Assembly (NCBI RefSeq): GCF_030813435.1
Contig: NZ_JAUSUG010000002.1
Coordinates: 186,001 to 250,000, forward strand
Length of the DNA stretch: 64,000 nucleotides
Direction: 5' to 3'
Origin: Evansella vedderi
GTDB lineage: Bacteria; Bacillota; Bacilli; Bacillales; Salisediminibacteriaceae
The notes under the pieces were generated by a model. That model searched no databases. It worked only from the letters and a program-made list of their open reading frames with translations, and was not told the origin of the DNA. Below are positions 52,450-61,234 of the stretch, in pieces. Position numbers and translations under genes: made by a program. Position 1 is the first letter of the stretch. Each line of letters opens with the position of its first letter.

Positions 52450-53280
52450 ATGACTAAAAACCATAACAATCCTGCTGATAATATTCCTTCTCCAGGTGTT
52501 CTAATATGCGATCACTTTTATCAGCCTAGAGGCTATGAGGTTATCCGAACCGCAGGGGCAAAGAATTGGCTAATAACTTACACATTATCAGGGGAAGGCA
52601 AGTTTACCCTTAACGACCATATACAAATAGTAAAAGCGGGAGACATGACCCTACTTAAACCAGATATTGTCCATCAGTACGAAACAAACAATGATCATTG
52701 GGAATTTGTTTGGGCTCACTTTTTACCAAGGACATCGTGGATCGAACTCCTTAATCTTCCTGATAAAACCAAAGGGCTCTTGTTTACTTCCATTAATGAA
52801 ACAGAATTAAAAAAACGAATCATCGGCTGTTTCCAACGCATGATCCGTGATAATCGTGGTATTGAGGCATTCTCATTGGAGTTGTCCATGAACGCCCTTG
52901 AAGAAATTCTTCTTACAACTAATCAATGGTTACAGAATAGCACTAAATTAGATCCTAGAGTTCAAAAGGTAATGCATATTTTAAGTGATAGACTGAAAGA
53001 GCACCATACCATTGATTCTTTAGCTAAAGAGGTTTGCTTATCCCCATCCCGCCTTTCTCATTTGTTTCGAGATCAAGTAGGGAACACTATCATGGCTACA
53101 TTACTAGCCATGCGGCTTCGTCATGCTGCAAGATTACTAGAATTTACAAACCTTTCTATTACGGAGATCGCTAGTGATGTAGGCTTTAAAAGTCCTTTTT
53201 ATTTTACGAAACAATTTACCTTCCATTTCGGTATTAACCCTTCTACTTATCGTAAAAATATTTTGATCAAACTGGAGTAA
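52450..53280 (+). CDS. AraC family transcriptional regulator with cupin sensor
   Basis: 276 residues. The N-terminal cupin (YTLSGEGKFTLNDHIQIVKAGDMTLLKPDIVHQYE) binds the effector. The C-terminal AraC domain has two helix-turn-helices (IDSLAKEVCLSPSRLSHLFRDQVG and ITEIASDVGFKSPFYFTKQF). AGGGAG precedes the ATG. Divergent from the PhyH gene and likely its activator. Effector unknown, probably a sugar-like compound by family habit. Confidence 0.92.
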   Translation: MTKNHNNPADNIPSPGVLICDHFYQPRGYEVIRTAGAKNWLITYTLSGEGKFTLNDHIQIVKAGDMTLLKPDIVHQYETNNDHWEFVWAHFLPRTSWIELLNLPDKTKGLLFTSINETELKKRIIGCFQRMIRDNRGIEAFSLELSMNALEEILLTTNQWLQNSTKLDPRVQKVMHILSDRLKEHHTIDSLAKEVCLSPSRLSHLFRDQVGNTIMATLLAMRLRHAARLLEFTNLSITEIASDVGFKSPFYFTKQFTFHFGINPSTYRKNILIKLE

Positions 53281-53333
53281 AGATAATATCAGTGGGGGAA
53301 ATACACACAGAGCCATAAGGCTGTAGGATTTCC

Positions 53334-53528
53334 CTACAATCCCTTTAGGTATAAATCAAAATCCGTTTCCGTTTCCGTTTTCTTTACCTCTACTGGCTCT
53401 TCATTTAAGTATGATGCAAACTTTGGTCCGAATAAGGTACTTGGTCGGAGGAATTTATTCATCTTTGGATTATATAGCTCATCTGCTGTTTTGTTATCTA
53501 TAACCTTTAAATATCCTTCCTCATTCAT
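53334..53528 (-). pseudogene. Phage replication-protein C-terminal fragment
   Basis: 64 residues, matching by eye the conserved phage C-terminal domain found at the end of DnaD-like replication initiators (VIDNKTADELYNP, FLRPSTLFGPKFASYLNE). The complete proteins are several times longer, so this is a remnant. No other phage gene adjoins it. It may still be translated, but no function is expected. Confidence 0.6.
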
Positions 53529-53568
53529 TAACCTAATTTAACCCCATGGTTCCAGCCTATTTCGCCAA

Positions 53569-54075
53569 CTATAAATCTCCCCTTTCCTCTTGTTTACCGC
53601 TCCATACAGAATACTCTTTCCGGTAAGTGGAGAGACAAACTTCTATATCAAAATGATATTTTCTTAATGTGGGTAATTGTTTTTCAATAGATGAACCGGC
53701 AAATACAGAAAACATCAACTTTCTTTTATCCTCCAGTTGGCGACAGCGGTCATACATTTCCTCTAAATGCTCAGGTTTAACATCTCTATACAATTCAATG
53801 TGTTCGCTGTTTTCATTATGAAAGTACTTCTCTTTCATTTTTAATAATGTCTCGTCCTTAACCACATATAATCCTACCATCAAAAGGGCATCCCCCAGCA
53901 TATTTTCCAGAGTAGGAATCCATGTCACTTTTCTTTTCCTAGCATCACCAGCCCCTTGCAAAATCCATGCGGGTCGACTGTTCTCCGATAAATACAAGAA
54001 ATGGGTAATTCCATAGATTCCACCGTCGTATGGATGAGCGTTACCTACTAAAATTTGCGAAGTAAAAGTTGCCAT
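53569..54075 (-). CDS. Hypothetical protein downstream of the YkqA-like gene
   Basis: 168 residues, not recognised. The N-terminus (TSQILVGNAHPYDGGIYGITH) and alternating charged and hydrophobic segments suggest a soluble alpha/beta protein. Its ATG shares one base with the upstream stop (TAATG), so it is translationally coupled to the YkqA-like half and probably works with it. Confidence 0.7.
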   Translation of the reverse strand: MATFTSQILVGNAHPYDGGIYGITHFLYLSENSRPAWILQGAGDARKRKVTWIPTLENMLGDALLMVGLYVVKDETLLKMKEKYFHNENSEHIELYRDVKPEHLEEMYDRCRQLEDKRKLMFSVFAGSSIEKQLPTLRKYHFDIEVCLSTYRKEYSVWSGKQEERGDL

Positions 54076-54542
54076 TAGAAATGACCTCCTTCTAATTTCA
54101 TTTGAAATTTCGTCATCAAACCATTCTTTAAGTTACGGTAATAATCGACACTAACAAAGTCTTGGGCTCCACGTAGAATTTCCATGGCATAGTGTGCAGG
54201 TGGTGCCACTTCTTCTTCCTTGTCAATGACGAGGAAGGTTACTACATTTTTGTAGGAAAGACCATCTATTTTCACGTCAATGAACGCAGGTCTGTAAATG
54301 TGGGCATTTACTCCTTCTCGTTGAAACAAATAGTGTAAGGCATCTTGGTCTATGCGATATACCTTTCCTTCCACGGAATCATGAGACTCTACCATATCTG
54401 CCCTGCCACCGTCGGCTGCCTGTCGCGTATAGGCAAGGGAATAGTTTCTAGCCACACCACACCCTATGACTATAGTAAACTTCTCCTTCACACCAGCCAC
54501 TTCCATCCGTTTATCATCCATACAGGATCCATAAGCAAAATA
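54075..54542 (-). pseudogene. Second half of a YkqA-like double gamma-glutamylcyclotransferase
   Basis: The frame downstream of the stop at 54545-54543 reads YFAYGSCMDDKRM, then IVIGCGVARNYSLAYT, GGRADMVES and GKVYRIDQDAL. The YGS motif and the rest are typical of the GGCT/AIG2 fold. The only ATG in this half (54521) lies after the YGS motif, so re-initiation there would lose a catalytic element. The frame is continuous with the preceding half apart from one TAA. Bacillus YkqA has two such domains in one chain. Either a nonsense pseudogene or two coupled proteins. Confidence 0.65.
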
Positions 54543-54950
54543 TTAGAGATCCTCTTCCTCTAAATAACGGTGGCACTTCCAATCACCAGAGGGGATAGCC
54601 ACTAAATCCGTCACTTGATGTGGAAGGTACACATAGACGTATGCTTGCAGAGGACCATGGTCGGTATAAACCGTTTGATCAATCCTTTCATAATGATTGA
54701 TCTCTCCATCACCAGCAAAACCTTCTAATCGATCCAAGCATCTTAAGTGCTCTTTCGTGATTTCATATACCTCACCATACACCCTTTCCATTGAATCTGT
54801 AGCCATTGCAGGATAGCCAACCCCCGTGTCATAAAGAACACCATTCGTCCATGCATGCCTAGCAACACATTTTGCATCACGTAATAAGGAATGATTGCCT
54901 TCATGAACCCGCAATGTACCATAAACAAAAACATATAACGTGTTTTCCAT
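54543..54950 (-). pseudogene. ykqA: First half of a YkqA-like double gamma-glutamylcyclotransferase
   Basis: About 135 residues of the GGCT/AIG2 fold: FVYGTLRVHEGNHSLL (the YGTL motif), YPAMATDSMERVYGEVYEI, LDRLEG and YVY. The family breaks gamma-glutamyl amine bonds. It ends with a TAA directly followed, in the same frame, by a second GGCT domain, so the gene is likely a split form of a two-domain protein. The start at 54950 is after AGGAAAG; earlier candidates (GTG 54959, ATG 54956) are less well placed. Alone it could still be a working single-domain enzyme. Confidence 0.65.
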
Positions 54951-55080
54951 TAACATCACTTTCCTTTCTCTTTTGGATACTTGCAGTATAAAGGAAGGGG
55001 AGTGACAAAGCTGTCACACGGTTTCCCTCCCCCAAAGTGCAGCTGCTTTTACAGAGGTGAAGAAGTCGGGTCATTCTTTT

Positions 55081-55200
55081 ATGAAGGCTCTTTTCGCAAA
55101 CTTTATTGCTTTTTTAATAGAGCTTGGAGAAGTGAAAGGCGGCGACTCCAGCGGTAAAAGCAATAGACGAATCCCCCGCAGGGACGAGCGTTACTTCACG
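55081..55200 (+). repeat. Interspersed repeat B copy
   Basis: Contains GAAGGCTCTTTTCGCAAACT, TTGCTTTTTTAATAGAGCTTGG and GGCGACTCCAGCGG with CCCCCGCAGGGACGAGCG, the family of repeats seen at 51304-51370 and inside 48217-48322. It runs to the stop of the next gene. Confidence 0.7.
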
Positions 55201-56764
55201 AATACGCTTCGAGACTTAGATTAGCTGTCTGAAAATAATGGTCACTTCCTTGTAACCAGCGTTGGTCCATCTTTCTATTGTGTAAACGCTGTAAATACTC
55301 CTCTTCTGTTGACTGCAATGTTGAGGTTGGAAGAACGTTAATGGTTCCAGCAATGATGCGAATATTTCCTTCTTCATACAGATAGTCGCAGCCAAATAAA
55401 CAAACTGGCATTACAATATTAGGATCGGTTCTTTCTTCCTCTGTACAATTGGCACGCTTTTTCTTATGGGCTGCCACAAGGGATCTACAGGCAAATGTCT
55501 TTCCACAAATAGCACATTCTTCTGTTTCCTTGTTTTTAAATAACCATTCTCTAAGAAGATCTTGCTCTTTTCTTCCTTTAACACTTTGAGTAACATCTGT
55601 CTGACCTTCTAATTGCTTTAATCGACTTTTCATCCTTTCATAGGGTGATGCCGTTTTTAGCTCAACAGCTTTATTGGAAAAGTTGGTAATCAAAATGAAT
55701 TGATAATTGCCACGACCTTTTGTTTTATCAACATAAATGAAAGGACAATGGTATAACGTCTTTTTACGGTATGAGCTCGTATAACCTTTCTCTTCTAGAT
55801 AGGCATTAATCTCAGCATAGTTAACAATAGATTTGTTTTCTCTTTCATAGTAATAGAGGATATCCTTCTCTATCTCTAATAGGCTACTTTTTTCCACTTT
55901 TAACGATGCATAACGGCCGTTTAATTCTATATACGGTGAAGAGGAGAGGTACTCTTTCAGTAAGGAAACGCTTGGAATTTTCTTTTGAAAAGAACGTTTA
56001 CTAATATAAACAGTGATAATTTCCCCTAAGATGTGTAGGTCTACTTGAGTGGTGATATTCACTATCTTTTCTAACGTATTGATAATCACGTTGTCACGCT
56101 CATGGACCATATACCCAAAATTATTCTCAGCATTTTCAGACCACCATACTTTTTTTGTACTACGAAGAAGTTTTTGATAGAAGGGGAAATCTTCCACCGA
56201 AAACTTCTTATTTACTACCATTACATCGTGTAAATTAACCAATCCGTGCTGACCAGGTAAGGTTTTTAACGTCTTCACTTTCGCTTTTAGAGGTCTTTCG
56301 TATTCTTTTTTTAGTAGAAGTAGTTGCTCCATGCTTTCAATTTCTGTTTTAGTAGCCTTGTTAATGGATGTATTATACAGTTCATATTCCTCACAGAGCT
56401 GGAAGGCGTGAAGCAAGTTGATCAGGCCCCGTATGTTAACTTTTTCCTCGATTACCTTCTGGTCCATTAGCTTTCCAATCAATTCATCCGTAAAATGTAT
56501 TTCTTCTCCTTCCATCACCTGACTGATGTTGAATCGAACAAGAAATTCCTCGCGATTGATCTTATTCACAAACTTATCACTCACTATTTGACGAACTCTT
56601 TCTCTAGAACTAAGGCCAAACTCTTCCGCTACGGAATCCAATGTTGGAAAAACTTGTGAACCAAAGCCGAAATACGTCAAAACAATTTGAATGTTTCTAT
56701 CTAGCATACTCACATTCCTTGTATTTACTTTCCTCATCAACTTTTCAATGCTTCTCTTTAACAT
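55196..56764 (-). CDS. Sigma-region-4-like HTH protein with C-terminal HNH-like domain
   Basis: About 522 residues. Residues about 20-65 form a sigma70 region 4-like helix-turn-helix (IVLTYFGFGSQVFPTLDSVAEEFGLSSRERVRQIV). The long middle is helical and unrecognised. Residues about 425-490 read CAICGKTF, LVAAHKKKRANCTEEER, NIVMPVCLFGCDYLYEEG, a zinc-bound HNH-endonuclease layout (C-x-x-C, A-H-x-K-x-R, N...C-x-x-x-C). The ATG at 56764 has GAGG nine bases upstream; two earlier Mets are crowded against it. A DNA-cleaving or mobile-element/defence role is possible. Not co-transcribed with an obvious partner. Confidence 0.7.
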   Translation of the reverse strand: MLKRSIEKLMRKVNTRNVSMLDRNIQIVLTYFGFGSQVFPTLDSVAEEFGLSSRERVRQIVSDKFVNKINREEFLVRFNISQVMEGEEIHFTDELIGKLMDQKVIEEKVNIRGLINLLHAFQLCEEYELYNTSINKATKTEIESMEQLLLLKKEYERPLKAKVKTLKTLPGQHGLVNLHDVMVVNKKFSVEDFPFYQKLLRSTKKVWWSENAENNFGYMVHERDNVIINTLEKIVNITTQVDLHILGEIITVYISKRSFQKKIPSVSLLKEYLSSSPYIELNGRYASLKVEKSSLLEIEKDILYYYERENKSIVNYAEINAYLEEKGYTSSYRKKTLYHCPFIYVDKTKGRGNYQFILITNFSNKAVELKTASPYERMKSRLKQLEGQTDVTQSVKGRKEQDLLREWLFKNKETEECAICGKTFACRSLVAAHKKKRANCTEEERTDPNIVMPVCLFGCDYLYEEGNIRIIAGTINVLPTSTLQSTEEEYLQRLHNRKMDQRWLQGSDHYFQTANLSLEAYS

Positions 56765-56837
56765 CTCCATCATCCTCTCTTCTTGTTACACTTAGTATAA
56801 AACAAGGTTGGTGACACACCTGTCACCAACAAAAAAA

Positions 56838-56859
56838 GCCTCTGGATTAATCCAGAAGC
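56838..56859 (-). terminator. Terminator of the TPR/winged-helix gene
   Basis: GCCTCTGGATTAATCCAGAAGC (self-complementary arms) followed on the minus strand by a T-run. It overlaps the gene's stop codon. Confidence 0.8.
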
Positions 56860-57836
56860 AGATCGGAGCTAACATCTCTAGTATGTTTAAACATTCGATA
56901 TTCCCGTTGACAATTCCATTTGTAGCCACCATCGACAGTTTGGATGAGCTCACGGTGAGGATCAATAGGCTCCAATCGTTGTCGCAACCTGCCAATGGCA
57001 CGTCTTAGATTGTTTTGAGGATTCTTGGAATTACGAAACTTCCTTTGAAGAATAGCCTCAACAGAAATTCCTTCCGGGTGTTGCATAATCAATTCTAACA
57101 ATGTTACATATTTGGGGGTAATTTGAATATCCTGGTCATTTAACAAAATAAGTGTATTCTGAATATGCAACTGATTAAAAATAAGACAGTTCTCATTCTC
57201 ATAAGGATCAGAGAGTTCCTCATATTCCTTCTCCGTTAAATAACGCTGTTCTTTCCCATTCACTGTAAGAACATATGGCTTCTCCCTTTCTCCCAATCCT
57301 TCCTTTAATTCCTCCATTAATAACTTAATTTCACCAAATAACTCCAAGTCACTGGAAGGAATCGTACTAACCTTTTGTAGGCTTTCATTTAGAATCATCT
57401 GAGCACCCTTCATTATATAATGGTGTGCTTTCATTTCCTGCTCTTTCTCTAACCGATTCCTTGATGCCAGTGGTCTGCAATTTAATGCCTGTTGAAAAGA
57501 ATCAATAGACAACGCCCAAGCTTCTTTGTAAAAATAAAGAAATCCTAAACGATAATAGGCCCGTGCATTATCCGTATCTAAACGAACTACCCTTTGAATT
57601 ACTCTTAAAGCCTTCTCGTAAGCATGTTGCCGAAGCTTCATGTCCTCCCCTTGCTGTAGTAACAGATAAGCAAGCATTTCCCGGTAGTTTATATCCCGTT
57701 GATTTTTCCTAGATAAATTCTCGAAAAGATGTACTCCCTCATTGATCCAGCTTAGATTGGATTCATCTTCCCGTTCCCACCACTCAGACTCTAATTCTAG
57801 CAATTCCTCTTCCGATAATTCACGCATCCGTTTCAA
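56847..57836 (-). CDS. TPR protein with OmpR-type winged-helix DNA-binding domain
   Basis: 329 residues. The N-terminal half is helical with TPR-like repeats (ALRVIQRVVRLDTDNARAYYRLGFLYFYKEAWALSIDSFQQALNCRP given here as its pattern, about residues 80-130). The last 100 residues (ITPKYVTLLELIMQHPEGISVEAIL, NNLRRAIGRLRQRL) are a trans_reg_C winged helix. There is no receiver domain, so it is a stand-alone regulator, perhaps sensing a protein or peptide through the repeats. Starts at TTG, seven bases after GGGAGGGG. Targets unknown. Confidence 0.75.
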   Translation of the reverse strand: MKRMRELSEEELLELESEWWEREDESNLSWINEGVHLFENLSRKNQRDINYREMLAYLLLQQGEDMKLRQHAYEKALRVIQRVVRLDTDNARAYYRLGFLYFYKEAWALSIDSFQQALNCRPLASRNRLEKEQEMKAHHYIMKGAQMILNESLQKVSTIPSSDLELFGEIKLLMEELKEGLGEREKPYVLTVNGKEQRYLTEKEYEELSDPYENENCLIFNQLHIQNTLILLNDQDIQITPKYVTLLELIMQHPEGISVEAILQRKFRNSKNPQNNLRRAIGRLRQRLEPIDPHRELIQTVDGGYKWNCQREYRMFKHTRDVSSDLLLD

Positions 57837-57861
57837 CTAACGACCCCTCCCTTTAACCGGG

Positions 57862-57933
57862 GACAAGGGGACAGGTTCACTGTCTCACAGCACTCACAAA
57901 GTCCAACTAGGACGCCGTACCTGTCCCCTTGTC
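57862..57933. repeat. Palindromic repeat C, copy 1
   Basis: GACAAGGGGACAGGT and ACCTGTCCCCTTGTC are perfect 15-base inverted arms around about 42 bases. A decayed copy is at 59661-59726. Likely a mobile palindromic unit. Confidence 0.75.
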
Positions 57934-57986
57934 TAACCCACGGTTTATTCATTCGCCACAGATACTTCTATTTCCTTTTGGATAAA

Positions 57987-58022
57987 AAGATGTTTAGGAG
58001 TAAATACCCCTAAACATCTTTC
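57987..58022 (-). repeat. Hairpin upstream of the TPR regulator
   Basis: AAGATGTTTAGG pairs with CCTAAACATCTT. It lies between the M20 gene terminator and the regulator. A small open frame spans it, but I do not credit that as a gene. Confidence 0.5.
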
Positions 58023-58066
58023 CCATTGAGAAAAAAACGAAATACTAGTCTCCCTAACCTTAATTC

Positions 58067-58109
58067 GAGGGCACTGAAAAAGGAAAAAACGCCCTTTTTC
58101 AGTGCCCTC
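58067..58109 (-). terminator. Terminator of the metallopeptidase gene
   Basis: A perfect 17-bp stem (GAGGGCACTGAAAAAGG with its complement) with a nine-base loop. A T-tract is not evident, so it may also be a repeat element, but the position after the peptidase stop fits termination. Confidence 0.6.
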
Positions 58110-58177
58110 CTTAATCCCCCGTTTAACCAGTTCATCCAAAATCAACCTGTCTATGAAGACGGCGAATTTACTGTCCT

Positions 58178-59584
58178 TTACTTTATCTCTTTATCTACTA
58201 GTCTCGTTCCACGCCTTTTCATTGTTTCCAGCATCTTAATCCGCCTCAACACCCTCTGAAGCTCTCTACTCTCCTGAAATACTCCTTGGACGAGCTTTAA
58301 TGTCTTATAGCAAGCTTCCACATCTAAAATTTCCCTATCCGTATGCTCTCCTTGATAGCCTACGGAAAGATTCACGCTTTGGATGCCATGCTCCGCCCAA
58401 ACACGTGTATCGCTACTTCCACCAGCTGTCGTTTTCCAGCCCTCCAACCCTTTCAAAACGGCGACACTTTCTAGAAACTCCCCGTATTTTTCATGGCAGA
58501 AGGGGAGGTAACCGCCACAGGAGACTACAATATCACCAGTACCACGTCTGTCCACGACGATGGCTGCATCCACATCCCAGAGGAAGTAATTATGGACGCC
58601 ACTGGCCCCTACTAGACCCACTTCCTCTTCCACCGTAAAAATATACTTTACCTTCCCATTAAACCGAGTTCCTTCTAGCCAATCTGCCATCGCTAACACA
58701 ACAGCCACTCCGGCACGGTCATCTGCACCGAGGATCCCTTCACTACTGGACCATTCCGCACCCTTTTTTACAATGACACGCCCAGGAGCAAAGCAATCCA
58801 CCGTATCCATATGGGCATTTAAGAGAAGGGTAGGTCCAGTCCCACTGCCGTACGTTTTCTGAGAAAGGACATTCCCATTATGGTCTACGGATACGTGGTC
58901 AACAAGACCATGAAGCTTGCTGAGGATGTACTCCCTTACTGCCCCTTCTTCTCCGCTACAACCGTCAATAGATAACAACTCCTCAAGGCTTTGGTAAAAA
59001 AACTGTTGTCGAATATAACTTACATCTTCTCCTAACCAATCCTTTTGAATGACAGACAACGTTTCCGCCACATCCAATAATTGCTCCCTTTTTGACACAA
59101 GCAGCCTAATGTTCTTTCCACGGGTGACCACTTTTTTCACCCCTGCAGCTAAAAGGATTTTCGTGGTAACTTCCACCTCGTCCTCCCTAAGCATAGAAAT
59201 ACTTGCAGCGTTTCTCCCGTGCCCATCACAGCTCCCATTCGTATGAAGACCGAGGCGATTGAGTTGCCTTACGATACCAGCGATAAAGGTATCCAGTTCA
59301 CAGATGGCCGGTTCCTCCGTTTCGGCACTGAAATATAATCCTTCTCCACGACCACGCCACTTAAAATTTAGTATACTAATCCACTTTTCCTCCATCAGGG
59401 GTTCGCTCGTTATAGTTAATTCCTGCAACGAAGCTACATAATTAACGTTCGCTTGCCCCTTTTCTAAGCACTCCAGTAGAAACGTCATGTTCCTTTCCGT
59501 TTCCTTACGGCAGTCAAACACACCTGCATCCTGTTCCTCCAACTTAAATCCATGTCGCACAAACAATTGAGCCCATGTTTTCAT
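58178..59584 (-). CDS. M20/M42-like metallopeptidase with extra N-terminal domain
   Basis: 468 residues. The C-terminal 270 residues show the M20/M42 pattern: HMDTVDCFAPG, GILGADDRAGVAVVLAM, FTVEEEVGLVGASG, VVDRRGTGDIV and GEHTDREILDV, consistent with a two-metal aminopeptidase or deacylase. The N-terminal 200 residues are unusual (FIAGIVRQLNRLGLHTNGSCDGHGR) and I do not recognise them. The ATG has GGGAG upstream. The ribosome site lies between inverted repeats TAAGGTACCA and TGGTACCTTA (59584-59617), a possible operator or RNA fold. Substrate unknown. Confidence 0.8.
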   Translation of the reverse strand: MKTWAQLFVRHGFKLEEQDAGVFDCRKETERNMTFLLECLEKGQANVNYVASLQELTITSEPLMEEKWISILNFKWRGRGEGLYFSAETEEPAICELDTFIAGIVRQLNRLGLHTNGSCDGHGRNAASISMLREDEVEVTTKILLAAGVKKVVTRGKNIRLLVSKREQLLDVAETLSVIQKDWLGEDVSYIRQQFFYQSLEELLSIDGCSGEEGAVREYILSKLHGLVDHVSVDHNGNVLSQKTYGSGTGPTLLLNAHMDTVDCFAPGRVIVKKGAEWSSSEGILGADDRAGVAVVLAMADWLEGTRFNGKVKYIFTVEEEVGLVGASGVHNYFLWDVDAAIVVDRRGTGDIVVSCGGYLPFCHEKYGEFLESVAVLKGLEGWKTTAGGSSDTRVWAEHGIQSVNLSVGYQGEHTDREILDVEACYKTLKLVQGVFQESRELQRVLRRIKMLETMKRRGTRLVDKEIK

Positions 59585-59617
59585 AAGGTACCATCTCCCT
59601 TTTGTTTTGGTACCTTA
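59584..59617. promoter_or_regulatory. Inverted repeat around the peptidase ribosome-binding site
   Basis: TAAGGTACCA and TGGTACCTTA are perfect 10-base arms separated by 14 bases that include GGGAG. It could be an operator or an RNA hairpin that hides the ribosome site. Confidence 0.45.
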
Positions 59618-59660
59618 GTTATCTCATACTCCTTATGACACCATTGTCATCAGGAATAAT

Positions 59661-59726
59661 GGGACAGGTTTCACTGTCTCACATCACCCACACAGTCCAC
59701 CAGGACGTCGTACCTGTACCCTTGTC
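59661..59726. repeat. Palindromic repeat C, copy 2 (decayed)
   Basis: GGGACAGGT and ACCTGTACCC arms with a middle close to the copy at 57862 (CACTGTCTCACA, CGTACCTGT). The two copies flank the peptidase gene in the same orientation. Confidence 0.7.
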
Positions 59727-59787
59727 TCATAGGAAATCTTTCCTCTAATAATACGAAACGGATCTATTGGGGGTGATAAATAGTATG

Positions 59788-60174
59788 TTATGCAGACTGT
59801 AACTGTTTCTTTATCTGTAGGGACTTTCTGTACTCCTCTGCTTCTGCGAGTTTCGTAAACTCTACTGTTTTATTGTGATTTTCTTTTACCGTATTAGCTA
59901 TCTCTTCAAGTGACACTTTAAAGAATTCTTTTCTAGGATTTACTCTATTTACTTGCGCATGCTCAAATGCTTTGTGCAGTGCATTTTCTAGCTTTAGTGC
60001 ATCGTCTGCAAAAATCATGGCATGAACGTCAAAGCTAAATGGTACAGAAGCATTACCTAACTCATTAACCCGATCTAGGGGCTCTAGGCGGCGAGTCATC
60101 CCAATTTTATAGACATCTTCTCCAAAGGAACCTATGTTTGAAATAATATAAACATACCCAGCCTTTGCATTTTG
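59788..60174 (-). pseudogene. GIY-YIG half of a DUF4041/GIY-YIG protein, cut off by a stop codon
   Basis: After the stop at 60177-60175 the same frame continues QNAKAGYVYIISNIGSFGED, then VYKIGMTRRLEPLDRVNELG. This is the GIY-YIG (MUG113/T5orf172) nuclease domain that normally follows DUF4041. Only the part from an internal Met is open as a frame of its own. It has no ribosome site. Loss of function is likely unless the stop is read through. Confidence 0.75.
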
Positions 60175-61143
60175 TTATCTATAATCAACCACTTTCATCT
60201 CTTCATTGATCTTGGCCAGTTGAACATCTATCTCTGCCATTTTAGCTTCAATTTCTGCTTTCATTTCCTCTGTAGCATTTTCCAACTGTTTCTTATACTG
60301 AACTAATGCATTGTTGAAATGCTGCTCATCCTTTTCAAGCTTCTTCTTTTCTTTTTCTATTTCCATCTGAATCCGTTTTTCTTCTTTAATTTGCTCCTTC
60401 AACCTTCTCTGCTCTTCCTTCTCTTCCTCTTTTTTCACTTGATATTCATATGCAAGATATAGCTCATCCAGTTTCAAACTCAGGTACTCCTCTTTTATTT
60501 CAATCCGGTTCTTCTTATTTAAGCTATTTAATTGTCTATAGGCACTTCTAATTCTTTTCTCAATGGCTTCCACATTGTTAAACTTTACTTTAACAACGGC
60601 AGCATCACATTCATTGTTAAAAGCCCGAACCACCATTTTAATATTGTCATTATTGAGAGCCTCTCCCTTTTTCTTACTTCCATCCACCGTCCAGTTATTA
60701 GAATGATTAGTAGCCGTCTTAGTGGAAGCCATCTGCTTCTGTTTTTCTCTGATTATGTCCAACTGATTTTTATATTCCTCGGAATTCTCAAAGCCATATT
60801 TAGGCTCATAAAACCCAAAGGATTGACTTAAAATTTCCTCATCTAAAATAACGATTTCATCCTTTTTACTCCGCAATTCTTCCTTTAGATGGTTAAGCTT
60901 TATTTCGTAAGAACCAATATCCTTCTGAATCTTTTCATTTTCCTTCAACAGCTTTTCTTGCTGTTCTCTTGCCTTCACAACATCACCAAAGCCACTTTCC
61001 TCCCATTCCTTTTTAATCTTCTTACTTTCCACTACTTGTAATATCAACAACACTAATCCAACAATAAAAGGAACAATATAAAAGGAAAACACAAACCAAA
61101 TACTAATGAACCAAGTTGAAAGATACCATTTACGATTACCCAT
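60175..61143 (-). pseudogene. DUF4041 protein, truncated before its GIY-YIG domain
   Basis: 322 residues. One or two N-terminal membrane segments (about residues 10-36) are followed by a coiled coil, a DUF4041 domain (MVVRAFNNECDAAVVKVKFNN, residues about 170-225), and a second long Lys/Glu coiled coil. It stops at VVDYR where the family runs on into a GIY-YIG domain. A G-to-T change of GAA to TAA is the simplest cause. These proteins are common on mobile elements. GGGGG precedes the ATG. Confidence 0.75.
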
Positions 61144-61210
61144 TGTGCACCCCCAAGAATAATTTGTTAAAAGACGACACGATTAACTTACTCTTTCATC
61201 ATGCCAAAAA

Positions 61211-61234
61211 GGGTATGCCAAAAATGGCATACCC
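61211..61234 (-). terminator. Terminator of the WYL gene
   Basis: GGGTATGCCA pairs with TGGCATACCC, followed on the minus strand by TTTTT. Confidence 0.85.

Noticed and set aside
57945-58145. 66-codon open frame on the minus strand
   Set aside because: It runs through two hairpins between two genes and has no recognisable protein; hairpin function explains the sequence.
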